Source: Vreelandella rituensis
GTDB taxonomy: Bacteria > Pseudomonadota > Gammaproteobacteria > Pseudomonadales > Halomonadaceae
Assembly (NCBI RefSeq): GCF_003336665.1
Contig: NZ_QPIJ01000002.1
Coordinates: forward strand, 62,001-126,000
Reading direction: 5' to 3'
Length of the DNA stretch: 64,000 nucleotides
The position numbers and the translations under genes were made by a program. The notes beneath the pieces are model-generated. The model had not been told where the DNA came from. It saw nothing but the letters and a program-made list of their open reading frames with translations, and did no database searches. This document shows, in pieces, positions 57,470-64,000 of this stretch; the stretch's first letter is position 1, and the number at the start of each line of letters is the position of its first letter.

Positions 57470-57756
57470 TCAACTACCTCGCCCTAAAGGACGAGGCTTG
57501 TGACAGCAAGCCCGGTTGACCAGGGAAAGCGGTAGCCAACCCGCTACGTTTGCAATAGGTCGTCAAGACCCACCGCCGAATGCTTCGCTCAGTGCGGCGC
57601 TCTGGAAGATCAGGATCATGCTGGTGAAAGGTAAAGCGCCGTAGGTTCTGGTCGCTACCGCAAGGTAGGAGCCGGTTGCAGACATTCCCGGGGGGAGACA
57701 GGTTGGAAGACCTGCGTCACCAGGCCCGTAAGGGTTCTATTTAAGAAGGAAATCGC
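57470..57756 (+). ncRNA. Omega RNA (HEARO) of the IscB element
   Basis: No protein gene covers this 287-bp region, yet it is rich in hairpins: CCTCGCCC-TAAA-GGACGAGG (57477-57496, one mismatch), GCTTG-TGACAG-CAAGC (57496-57511), AGCGG-N7-CCGCT (about 57529-57545), GGTC-GTCAA-GACC (57558-57570), CTACC-GCAA-GGTAG (57655-57668) and CAGGT-TGGAAG-ACCTG (57699-57714). This position and architecture are those of HEARO/omega RNAs, whose 5' end carries the guide and whose scaffold binds IscB. The guide should be copied from the flanking DNA just before the first hairpin. Confidence 0.8.
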
Positions 57757-59127
57757 ATGGCGGTGTTCGTATTGGGAAAGAACAAGCAGCCGTTGATGCC
57801 GTGTAGTGAAAAGCGCGCCCGACTGCTGCTGGAGCGTGGCCGGGCGGTGGTGGTGAACCTGACGCCTTTCATGATCCGCCTGCGTGATCGCTGCCAGCGC
57901 GACTGCACCTTACAGCCGACGTTGCTGGGCATTGATCCGGGCAGCAAGGAAACCGGCCTGACGCTTATGCGCCTGGAAGACAACGCAACGGACGAGCAGG
58001 CACCGGCGATCCGTCATGTGCTTTGCCTGTTTCAGTTGGTGCATCGGGGCTTCCAGATTCGCCAAGCCTTGGAGCAACGTGCCGGTTTTCGGCGTCGGCG
58101 TCGCAGCAAGAACCTGCGCCATCGCAAGCCACGCTTCGACAACCGGACGCGCAAGAAAGGCTGGCTACCACCCAGCCTGCAACACCGGGTCGATACCACC
58201 ATGGCCTGGGTGGGCAAGCTGTGCCGCTGGGCGCCGGTGACTCACCTGAGCATGGAGCTGGTGCGTTTCGATCTGCAGAAGATGGAAAACCCCGAGATTT
58301 CCGGCATTGAGTATCAACAAGGCACGCTCCTGGGCTATGAGGTGCGTGAATACCTGCTCGAAAAATGGGGTAGAAAGTGCGCCTACTGCGGTACCGGTGA
58401 TACGCCCCTGGAGATCGAGCATGTGGTAGCGAAATCTCGGAACGGCTCTAGCCGGGTGGCCAACCTGACCATCGCCTGTCACGACTGCAACCAGGCCAAG
58501 GACAGCCAGTGGCTTGCTGATTTCTTTGCCACCAACAAGGGACTCAAGAAACGCCTCAAAGCCAATGGCTTGTCGGCGGAAGTCCGCCTTGAGCGCGTCC
58601 AGCGCCAGCTCAAATTACCGCTGCGGGATGCCACTGCCGTCAACGCCACCCGCTGGGCACTGTTCGGTGCAATGAAGTCCACTGGTCTACCCGTCGCCGT
58701 GGGCAGCGGCGGTCGCACCAAGTACAACCGTCAGCGCCTGGGTATTCCCAAGACCCATGCGCTGGATGCGGCCTGTGTCGGCAAGTTCGACACCCTGAAA
58801 GGCTGGCGGGTACCCACCCAGGTCATCAAGGCCATGGGGCGCGGCCGTTATCAGCGCACCCGGCTCGACAAGTTCGGCTTTCCGCGTGGCTACCTGATGC
58901 GCCAGAAGCAAGTGAAGGGCTTTCAGACCGGCGATAGGGTCAGGGCGATTGTCCCGGCCGGCAAGAAGGCCGGCACGCATACGGGTCGCGTGGCAATCCG
59001 CAAGACTGGCAGTTTCAATATTCAAACCGAACAGGGCGCGGTACAGGGCATCTCCTGGCCCTACTGCACTCTGTTGCAACGCGGTGATGGCTACGGCTAC
59101 CACCAGATACCCACGACTCAACACTAA
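57757..59127 (+). CDS. iscB: IscB RNA-guided nuclease (RuvC plus HNH)
   Basis: Nuclease of 456 residues. N-terminal PLMP domain (residues 1-50, with PLMPCSEKRARLLLERGRAVV), RuvC-I with Asp60 (LLGIDPGSKETGL), an Arg-rich bridge helix (108-132, RAGFRRRRRSKNLRHRK), RuvC-II with Glu167 (LSMELVRFD), an HNH domain (about 200-250) with His222 in LEIEHVVAKS, Asn236 and Asn245, and two zinc CxxC pairs (Cys208/211, Cys241/244), RuvC-III with His334 and Asp337 (THALDAACVG), and a C-terminal target-motif-binding region to 456. All catalytic positions are present, so activity is plausible. ATG 57757 follows AAGAAGGA. The family is the ancestor of Cas9. Confidence 0.95.
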   Translation: MAVFVLGKNKQPLMPCSEKRARLLLERGRAVVVNLTPFMIRLRDRCQRDCTLQPTLLGIDPGSKETGLTLMRLEDNATDEQAPAIRHVLCLFQLVHRGFQIRQALEQRAGFRRRRRSKNLRHRKPRFDNRTRKKGWLPPSLQHRVDTTMAWVGKLCRWAPVTHLSMELVRFDLQKMENPEISGIEYQQGTLLGYEVREYLLEKWGRKCAYCGTGDTPLEIEHVVAKSRNGSSRVANLTIACHDCNQAKDSQWLADFFATNKGLKKRLKANGLSAEVRLERVQRQLKLPLRDATAVNATRWALFGAMKSTGLPVAVGSGGRTKYNRQRLGIPKTHALDAACVGKFDTLKGWRVPTQVIKAMGRGRYQRTRLDKFGFPRGYLMRQKQVKGFQTGDRVRAIVPAGKKAGTHTGRVAIRKTGSFNIQTEQGAVQGISWPYCTLLQRGDGYGYHQIPTTQH

Positions 59128-59180
59128 AGGAGGCGCGGACAGGGAATCCCGAGTCGTGCGGCGCACGACGCGCTATCCCT

Positions 59181-59201
59181 CCCGGCGCTAAAGCAACCGG
59201 G
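59181..59201. repeat. Right-end hairpin of the IscB element
   Basis: CCCGG (59181-59185) pairs with CCGGG (59197-59201) around CGCTAAAGCAA. The CTAAAG core also appears in the left-end hairpin. Another inverted repeat, GTCGTGCGGCGCACGAC, lies near 59153-59169. Host sequence (trmB) starts within about 17 bp. Confidence 0.6.
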
Positions 59202-59217
59202 TTTCCCGCGCAAAACG

Positions 59218-59979
59218 ATGATAGAACCATACGACAACGTCGGTAACGAAGAAACGGCTGCGGAAAATAGCGGCCCGGAAAACCCGGACGCCCCGCTGCA
59301 TCGGCGCGGCATCAAAAGCTACGTGATCCGCGGCGGGCGCATGACCCAGGCCCAGACCCGCGGGCTGGAAGCTATCTGGCCGCGTCTGGGCGTCAGTCTT
59401 GCCGACGGCCTCCAGGACCTTGATGCCCTGTTCGGGCGCCGGGCGTCACGCGTGGTGGAAATCGGCTTCGGCATGGGCAATTCGCTGATCGAACAGGCCG
59501 AGAGCCACCCTGAAACCGATTTCATCGGTATCGAGGTGCATGCCCCAGGCGTGGGCAAGTTGCTCGATGAAGCCGACAAGCGCGGTCTGACCAACCTGCG
59601 CATTTATCGCGAAGACGCCTTGGCGGTACTCGAGCAGTGCCTGCCGGAAGGTTCGATCGATACATTGCAACTGTTCTTCCCCGACCCCTGGCCGAAGAAG
59701 AAGCATCACAAGCGGCGTATCGTGCAGCCGGCCTTCGTCGAGTTGATTCGGACCCGCTTGAAGCCCGGTGGCAACTTTCACCTGGCCACCGATTGGGAAG
59801 CCTATGCCCAATGGATGGCGGAGCTCATGGACGCCGCTCCCGGCTTCGCCAATACCGCCGAAGCATCGAGTGCCCCTTATGTGCCCCGCCCGGCCTTTCG
59901 TCCGCTCACCAAGTTCGAAGCCCGCGGCGAACGCCTGGGTCACGGCGTATGGGATCTGATCTACCAGCGTAGCGACTGA
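59218..59979 (+). CDS. trmB: tRNA (guanine-N7-)-methyltransferase
   Basis: AdoMet enzyme of 253 residues making m7G46 in tRNA. EIGFGMGNSLIEQAESHPETDFIGIEVHAPGVGKLL (near 81-116, in parts) is the AdoMet site, and LQLFFPDPWPKKKHHKRRIVQ (near 156-176, in parts) the catalytic segment; the C-terminal TKFEARGERLGHGVWDL is typical. The ATG is only some 6-17 bp from the end of the IscB element and has no recognisable ribosome site (upstream bases are CCCGCGCAAAACG), so the insertion may have removed its native start signals. Confidence 0.94.
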   Translation: MIEPYDNVGNEETAAENSGPENPDAPLHRRGIKSYVIRGGRMTQAQTRGLEAIWPRLGVSLADGLQDLDALFGRRASRVVEIGFGMGNSLIEQAESHPETDFIGIEVHAPGVGKLLDEADKRGLTNLRIYREDALAVLEQCLPEGSIDTLQLFFPDPWPKKKHHKRRIVQPAFVELIRTRLKPGGNFHLATDWEAYAQWMAELMDAAPGFANTAEASSAPYVPRPAFRPLTKFEARGERLGHGVWDLIYQRSD

Positions 59980-60034
59980 AAACGGCGGCTCTATCAGCCT
60001 CGAGTGCTGTGACTCTTCCATGAAACCAGGTCTA

Positions 60035-61414
60035 TCAGCACTCGATGGTATTGACCGCCAAGCCGCCACGGGACGTTTCCTTGTATTTATCCTGCATGTC
60101 GGCACCGGTATCGCGCATGGTGCGAATCACTTTGTCGAGCGAGATGAAGTGTTCGCCATCGCCCCGCAAGGCCATCTGAGCGGCATTGATCGCTTTCACC
60201 GACGCAATGGCATTGCGCTCGATACAGGGGATCTGAACCAGCCCTCCTACCGGGTCGCAGGTCAACCCCAGGTTATGTTCGAGCCCGATCTCAGCGGCAT
60301 TCTCGACCTGACCCACGCTGCCCCCAAGCACCTCGGCAAGGCCGGCAGCGGCCATGGCACAAGCCGAACCGACCTCTCCCTGACACCCTACCTCGGCTCC
60401 TGAAATTGACGCATTCTTCTTGCACAGGATGCCCACGGCCCCGGCAGCCATCAGAAAATCCACCACGTCTTCCTCTCGGGCTTTGTCGTGAAATTTCATG
60501 TAATAGCACAAGACTGCCGGGATAATGCCCGCCGCCCCATTGGTAGGCGCCGTCACCATACGCCCCCCGGCGGCATTCTCCTCGTTTACCGCCAGCGCGA
60601 AGACATTGACCCAATCCATGGCCGAGAAGGTCGAGGCAAATACGCTGTTATCCTCCTCCATGACCAGCAAACGACGGTGCAATGCCGCTGCCCGGCGTTT
60701 CACTTTTAACCCGCCGGGCAGAATGCCTTCATGTTGAAGACCGGCCTTTACGCACGCCTGCATGGCTTCCCAGATTTTTCGAAGCCCGGCACGAACCTCG
60801 GCTTCGCTGCGCCAGGCCATTTCGTTGGCCATCATCAGTTGGCTGATACGCAGGCCATGCCGGCGACAAAGCCTCATCAATTCAGCCGCCGAGTTGAAGT
60901 CATACGGCAAGGGCGTGGTATCGCTATCCAGCTCACCGGTGCTGGCCTGCGCCTCGTCGATGACGAAGCCACCGCCCACCGAATAATAGGTGTTGCGGTA
61001 CAGTTCGCCATCCCGACTGTAGGCGATCAAACGCATGGCATTGGGGTGATGCGGCAGGCTTTCCTCGTGCAATTGCATATCCCGGCACCAGTCGAAGGCA
61101 ACCGCCAGGTGGCCGTCGAGCTGCAAGGTTTGGGTGGCTTGTAGGGCCTCGATGGCGGGCGTGATCATCGCCGGGTCGATATGGTCGGGGCGCTGCCCCA
61201 TCAAGCCCATGATCACGGCCCGGTCGCTACCATGGCCAAGGCCCGTGGCGGAGAGAGAACCAAACAGCTGTACTTCCATTCTTGCCACACGCCTCAGCCG
61301 GTTGGCGTCGCGCAGTGCCGCCACGAAGTCGTAGGCGGCACGCATCGGGCCTACCGTATGCGAACTCGACGGCCCAACGCCGACCTTGAAAAGATCGAAT
61401 ACACTGATGGACAT
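60035..61414 (-). CDS. sdaA: L-serine ammonia-lyase, iron-sulfur type
   Basis: Single-chain 4Fe-4S serine dehydratase of 459 residues forming pyruvate and ammonia. N-terminal [24 protein letters not shown]; the cluster cysteines sit in [22 protein letters not shown] (near 334-355, in parts) and [20 protein letters not shown] (near 395-414). Length is normal for SdaA/SdaB. It is divergent from a GcvA-like LysR gene that probably controls it. Confidence 0.94.
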   Translation of the reverse strand: MSISVFDLFKVGVGPSSSHTVGPMRAAYDFVAALRDANRLRRVARMEVQLFGSLSATGLGHGSDRAVIMGLMGQRPDHIDPAMITPAIEALQATQTLQLDGHLAVAFDWCRDMQLHEESLPHHPNAMRLIAYSRDGELYRNTYYSVGGGFVIDEAQASTGELDSDTTPLPYDFNSAAELMRLCRRHGLRISQLMMANEMAWRSEAEVRAGLRKIWEAMQACVKAGLQHEGILPGGLKVKRRAAALHRRLLVMEEDNSVFASTFSAMDWVNVFALAVNEENAAGGRMVTAPTNGAAGIIPAVLCYYMKFHDKAREEDVVDFLMAAGAVGILCKKNASISGAEVGCQGEVGSACAMAAAGLAEVLGGSVGQVENAAEIGLEHNLGLTCDPVGGLVQIPCIERNAIASVKAINAAQMALRGDGEHFISLDKVIRTMRDTGADMQDKYKETSRGGLAVNTIEC

Positions 61415-61622
61415 CTCGTTTGCTCCAAGGCGACATCGAGCATCGCCATCAACTCAATATTTAGCTGAACTCTATCTGGCAGCCATGCATGAGCCCGTCT
61501 AAATCATAAAGGAAACTATCAATATGGCCAGCTGCCTAAAATAGGCGTTTTCGCTATATTCAACGCACTTTGCACTGGGCACAATCGATAATATCTTTCC
61601 TACACTTTAGCAGAACTCAAAC

Positions 61623-62549
61623 ATGAACCGTCAGCTCAACGCCCAGACCCACGCCTGGCTAAAAGTTTTCGCGGTCAGCGCCAGACACTTATCCTTCACG
61701 CGTGCCGCCGAGGAATTGAATGTCACCACCGGCGCCATCAGTCAACAGATCAAGCAATTGGAGAAGCGGCTGGGCTTCAAGTTGTTCCTGCGTCGCCCGC
61801 GCCAGCTTGAGCTGACCGAAGAAGGCAGCCGTTTGGCCGCCGTGGTGGATGAGGCTTATCAAGCGGTGGGGCTCGAGGTTAAACGGCTGCGCTCCGGGGT
61901 GATGAGCGGTATCATTCGGCTACGTAGCGTGCCCTCTTTTCTAGCCCGCTGGCTGATGCCGCGCTTGCCACGCCTGCAGGCGCGCTTTCCCGATATCGAG
62001 CTGCATCTGCTGGCCGAAGACAGCACCATCTCGCTGCGTGACGTCGACTTTGACTTGGCCATCGACCTCAACGATGGCCAGATTCCAGGGTTTTCGATCA
62101 CGCCGTTGATGGAGGAGTACATCTTTCCCGTCTGCTCTCCGGCGCTGCTACGCAAGCACCCACCGTTGCGCCGCCCCGAGGATCTGGCCGAGTACCCCTT
62201 GCTGCATGACGTCACGGCTTGGCGTGGTAGCCATGACTACGCCGAATGGGAATATTACTTGCAAGCCATCGGTGCCCCGCATGTCAACGTGCAGCGTGGC
62301 TACACCTTCAACCGCAACCAGCTGACCATTGGAGCGGCGACCGCCGGCATGGGCGTGGCCATCGCTCGTCAGACGCTGATCAGCGGCGAGCTGGAAAGCG
62401 GCACCTTGGTTGCGCCTTTCTCCGAGCGGGTCGCCACCGGCATGCATTACGGTATCCTGAATAGCCCGGGCGCTCTGGATGATCCCCGGGTTCTGGCGGT
62501 GCATGACTGGATCGTCAATGAGGCGCGCAGCCCTGTTCCACTGGGCTGA
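61623..62549 (+). CDS. GcvA-like LysR regulator, divergent from sdaA
   Basis: Regulator of 308 residues with HTH LSFTRAAEELNVTTGAISQQIKQLEKRLGFKLFLRRPRQLELTEEG (in parts, 24-65), closely like GcvA/AmpR-type proteins, and an effector domain. ATG 61623 is 209 bp from the sdaA ATG. The location suggests it controls serine (or glycine) catabolism; in E. coli GcvA controls glycine cleavage. Which amino acid it senses is not evident. Confidence 0.88.
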   Translation: MNRQLNAQTHAWLKVFAVSARHLSFTRAAEELNVTTGAISQQIKQLEKRLGFKLFLRRPRQLELTEEGSRLAAVVDEAYQAVGLEVKRLRSGVMSGIIRLRSVPSFLARWLMPRLPRLQARFPDIELHLLAEDSTISLRDVDFDLAIDLNDGQIPGFSITPLMEEYIFPVCSPALLRKHPPLRRPEDLAEYPLLHDVTAWRGSHDYAEWEYYLQAIGAPHVNVQRGYTFNRNQLTIGAATAGMGVAIARQTLISGELESGTLVAPFSERVATGMHYGILNSPGALDDPRVLAVHDWIVNEARSPVPLG

Positions 62550-62596
62550 TGTGTAACCTACACGGGGGCATGGCATAAAGCTGGGGGGGCGTTGCG

Positions 62597-62715
62597 AAAA
62601 AAGAAAGCCGCCCTGCAGGAGGGCGGCAAAAGACCGTGACTAGCAATGAGAGGGAGAAACCATGACAGAAACTGGCAAGTTCCGTCTTGGTCGTGTAGCG
62701 CCTCACCAACGCCAC
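62597..62715 (-). ncRNA. Candidate Fur-controlled small RNA
   Basis: A minus-strand transcription unit without a credible ORF. A sigma-70 promoter (TTGACG at 62750-62745, 17-bp spacer, TACAGT at 62727-62722) predicts a start near 62715. A strong intrinsic terminator follows: GCCGCCCT-CCTGC-AGGGCGGC (minus strand, 62627-62607) then TTTCTTTTTT. The product would be about 119 nt, the size of RyhB/PrrF-type RNAs, and a Fur-like box overlaps the promoter. Alternative: the hairpin is a distant terminator of the AEC gene. I did not detect a certain match to a known RNA family. Confidence 0.5.
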
Positions 62716-62721
62716 ACCCAC

Positions 62722-62750
62722 ACTGTAATCATTCTCATTTAACGCGTCAA
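62722..62750 (-). promoter_or_regulatory. Sigma-70 promoter with overlapping Fur-like box
   Basis: The minus-strand 19-mer TTAAATGAGAATGATTACA (62742-62724) matches the Fur consensus GATAATGATAATCATTATC at 12 of 19 positions, including the usual GAGAATGATTA core. It covers the spacer and part of the -10, where Fur binding would block transcription. Confidence 0.5.
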
Positions 62751-62782
62751 TAATAATGCGAATCTTTTTTATTTAGTTTTTC

Positions 62783-63700
62783 TCATCCTCCCGCCAGGCG
62801 TAGCCAGAGAGGCAACGTGACCATGGCCAAGAGTGTCTGACCGGTAATCAAGGCGGCCATCATTTCAGCATCACCGCCCAATTGGCGCGCCAAGATGTAG
62901 GCTGATGTGGCCGTGGGTAGCGCGGCGAACAGCAAAGCAACATCGCGGCTGACCGTATCCAGCCCCAGTAATGTCGCCAGCACTAGCACCATTAGCGGCA
63001 TCAAGCCCAGTTTGATCATGTTGGAGGCAACGAGGCCGCGATCAAGACGCAACAACGCCATCGGGCGCAGCGCCACCCCCACCGCCACCAACCCCAGCGG
63101 CAGTGCCGCGCGCCCGACAAGCTCCACGGCACCTCCGCTCCAGCCGGGCAAGCCCACCCCGGAAAGATTCAACGTAATGCCTGCAATACAGGCCAGGATC
63201 AAAGGATTGCGCGCCAGAGCGGCAAAACTCTTGCCCAGGCTGGAAGGCCCCAACGTACCGGCAGCGATAAAGCTTCCCACACACAGCACATTGACCACCG
63301 GCACCATTAAAGCCACCGCGACCGCAGCTGTGGTGGCGCCCAAGCTGCCATGCAAGGCCGCCGCTCCGGCGACGCCCACATAGGTATTGAAGCGTACCGC
63401 CCCCTGAAATACCGAGGTGAAGGCCGGCGCCTCCAGCCCGAGCCAGTGACGCAGCCGCCACAGCAAGAAACTGCCTAGTAGAATGGCGCCCAACAGCACC
63501 AATGCCAGGCGGCCTACCGGCACCTGGTTGACGTCGGCAGTGGCCAGAGTGGACACCAACATGGCGGGGAACAACAGGAAATAGATCAAGCGTTCCATCT
63601 GCGGCCAGAAAGTGGCACTCGGCTGGCGCCAATGGCCCAGCAAGGCACCCAGTAGAATCAGCAAGAAAAGTGGCCCCAGCGCACCCGCAACACTTCCCAT
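62783..63700 (-). CDS. AEC family transporter (auxin efflux carrier/MdcF type)
   Basis: Membrane protein of 305 residues with about ten helices in two halves. LFLLILLGALLGHW near the N-terminus, a VRFNTYVGVAGAAALHG block near 96-112, NPLILACIAGITLNLSG near 162-178 and the LFAALPTATSAYILARQLGGD block near 255-275 are typical of AEC carriers, which move organic acids such as malonate or malate. ATG 63698-63700 has AGGAGG ten bases upstream, a long spacing; an earlier in-frame ATG is at 63737-63739. Confidence 0.88.
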   Translation of the reverse strand: MGSVAGALGPLFLLILLGALLGHWRQPSATFWPQMERLIYFLLFPAMLVSTLATADVNQVPVGRLALVLLGAILLGSFLLWRLRHWLGLEAPAFTSVFQGAVRFNTYVGVAGAAALHGSLGATTAAVAVALMVPVVNVLCVGSFIAAGTLGPSSLGKSFAALARNPLILACIAGITLNLSGVGLPGWSGGAVELVGRAALPLGLVAVGVALRPMALLRLDRGLVASNMIKLGLMPLMVLVLATLLGLDTVSRDVALLFAALPTATSAYILARQLGGDAEMMAALITGQTLLAMVTLPLWLRLAGG

Positions 63701-63811
63701 TATGGTTATTCCTCCTCGTATTCTGCGACATCCCGGCACAGGGGCTTCACGCTAAATGCTGCTAGTATGGAAAACACTTTCCGCCACACTTGCGTAGTCA
63801 CTTATTCTGCC

Positions 63812-64000
63812 ATGAACACCACTCCGGAATCCGCCGGCGCATCGCCAGGCTATCCCATCCTACGGCTGTTGACGTTACTCACCTGCCTGGCGCTTGCCGT
63901 CAGCGGCTGGTATTTACTCACGCATTGGCTACGTGACGATACCAACGTAACCTGGTTTCCTGCCCAGCCGGGGTGCAATTTGCATGAAGCACCCTGCTCG
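63812..64000 (+). CDS. N-terminal part of an unidentified membrane-anchored protein
   Basis: ATG 63812 opens a frame that continues past the right edge (63 codons visible). After about 18 polar residues comes a hydrophobic segment (LLTLLTCLALAVSGWYLLTHWL), then a probable periplasmic part with TWFPAQPGCNLHEAPCS. The hydrophobic segment fits a signal anchor and the Cys pair a disulfide. I do not recognise the family. Confidence 0.6.
   Translation, partial: MNTTPESAGASPGYPILRLLTLLTCLALAVSGWYLLTHWLRDDTNVTWFPAQPGCNLHEAPCS

Larger units (their letters stand above)
57470..59211 (+). mobile_element. IscB element (IS200/IS605-like, no transposase of its own)
   Basis: A unit of about 1.74 kb inserted between thiG and trmB: left-end hairpin with a TAAA loop (57477-57496), structured RNA region, iscB, then a right end with a second hairpin whose loop contains CGCTAAAGC (59181-59201). 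Such subterminal hairpins are what TnpA-type single-strand transposases recognise, and no tnpA is present, so movement would need a transposase in trans. The borders are estimates (plus or minus about 15 bp) from the hairpins and the host genes; no target duplication is expected for this class. Confidence 0.75.

Noticed and set aside
57441-57756. CRISPR-like array or tracrRNA next to the HNH/RuvC nuclease
   Set aside because: There are no direct repeats with spacers, and the protein is IscB-sized with a PLMP domain, without Cas9 lobes; the omega RNA explanation fits better.
57441-59217. A tnpA transposase partner for the IscB element
   Set aside because: Neither strand around iscB encodes a Y1/HUH transposase; the flanks are thiG and trmB.
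62703-62738. Trp-rich 11-codon minus-strand frame before a terminator, like a trp leader peptide
   Set aside because: No tryptophan gene follows, and the predicted transcript start (about 62715) lies inside the frame, so it would not be translated from that promoter.
62662-62742. Small plus-strand frame (26 residues) with a GAGGGAG ribosome-like site
   Set aside because: Antisense to the candidate small RNA and ending in the Fur-like box; no conserved feature supports a peptide.

Overview
The window is GC-rich and looks like chromosomal DNA of a halophilic, marine-type gammaproteobacterium, most likely Halomonadaceae (Halomonas or a close relative). This is inferred from protein resemblance and gene content (BCCT, TTT and TRAP carriers, Aap acidic/amino-acid ABC transporter, finR-fpr pair, malate synthase G, ubiK-comM, thiS-thiG-trmB order). 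It is not proven by a marker gene. I see no rRNA, tRNA or CRISPR array.

Layout. 1-812: 5' end of a urea ABC transporter binding protein gene (urtA, minus strand) with a sigma-54 promoter and an NtrC-like site, then a BCCT carrier whose leader holds an intrinsic terminator. 2.4-8.1 kb: tripartite tricarboxylate transporter tctCBA and its CitA/CitB-type two-component system. 8.4-16 kb: ZIP metal transporter, CBS protein, folK/folM, large MscS channel, yqaA, IclR regulator and a crotonase. 16.3-24.3 kb: DUF2252 gene, dctB-dctD, and a TAXI-TRAP transporter behind a sigma-54 promoter with inverted repeats. 24.3-31.7 kb: serA, xseB-ispA-dxs, djlA, and a LysR/EamA divergent pair. 31.8-37.3 kb: exported S33-like hydrolase, small unknown gene, ribA, ialB-like gene, hemE-speE. 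37.4-42.9 kb: two aapJ paralogues and aapQMP, with a near-consensus sigma-54 promoter before the second aapJ. 43-47.3 kb: host-attachment-type protein, chemoreceptor, finR and fpr. 47.4-50.3 kb: two glnK genes flanking amtB, and ubiK. 50.5-53 kb: comM broken by several lesions, and a lipase-like hydrolase. 53.2-57.4 kb: glcB, a thioesterase, DUF423, thiS-thiG. 57.5-59.2 kb: an IscB element (omega RNA plus RNA-guided nuclease ORF). 59.2-64 kb: trmB, sdaA with a divergent LysR gene, a candidate Fur-controlled small RNA, an AEC carrier and a truncated gene.

How it works together. Much of the window serves uptake of carbon and nitrogen substrates (urea, ammonium, amino acids, di/tricarboxylates). 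Four transcription units carry recognisable -24/-12 promoters (urtA, glnK-amtB, the TAXI-TRAP operon, aapJ2QMP), so sigma-54 control is a recurring theme. The most interesting locus is the IscB element between thiG and trmB: all RuvC and HNH catalytic residues are present and a structured upstream region has the form of an omega (HEARO) RNA. IscB is a known family and the ancestor of Cas9, so the class is not new, but this copy looks complete and sits in a housekeeping operon. A second strong candidate is a roughly 119-nt minus-strand transcript at 62.6-62.7 kb with a Fur-like box over its promoter and a strong terminator, resembling RyhB/PrrF-type RNAs in organisation.
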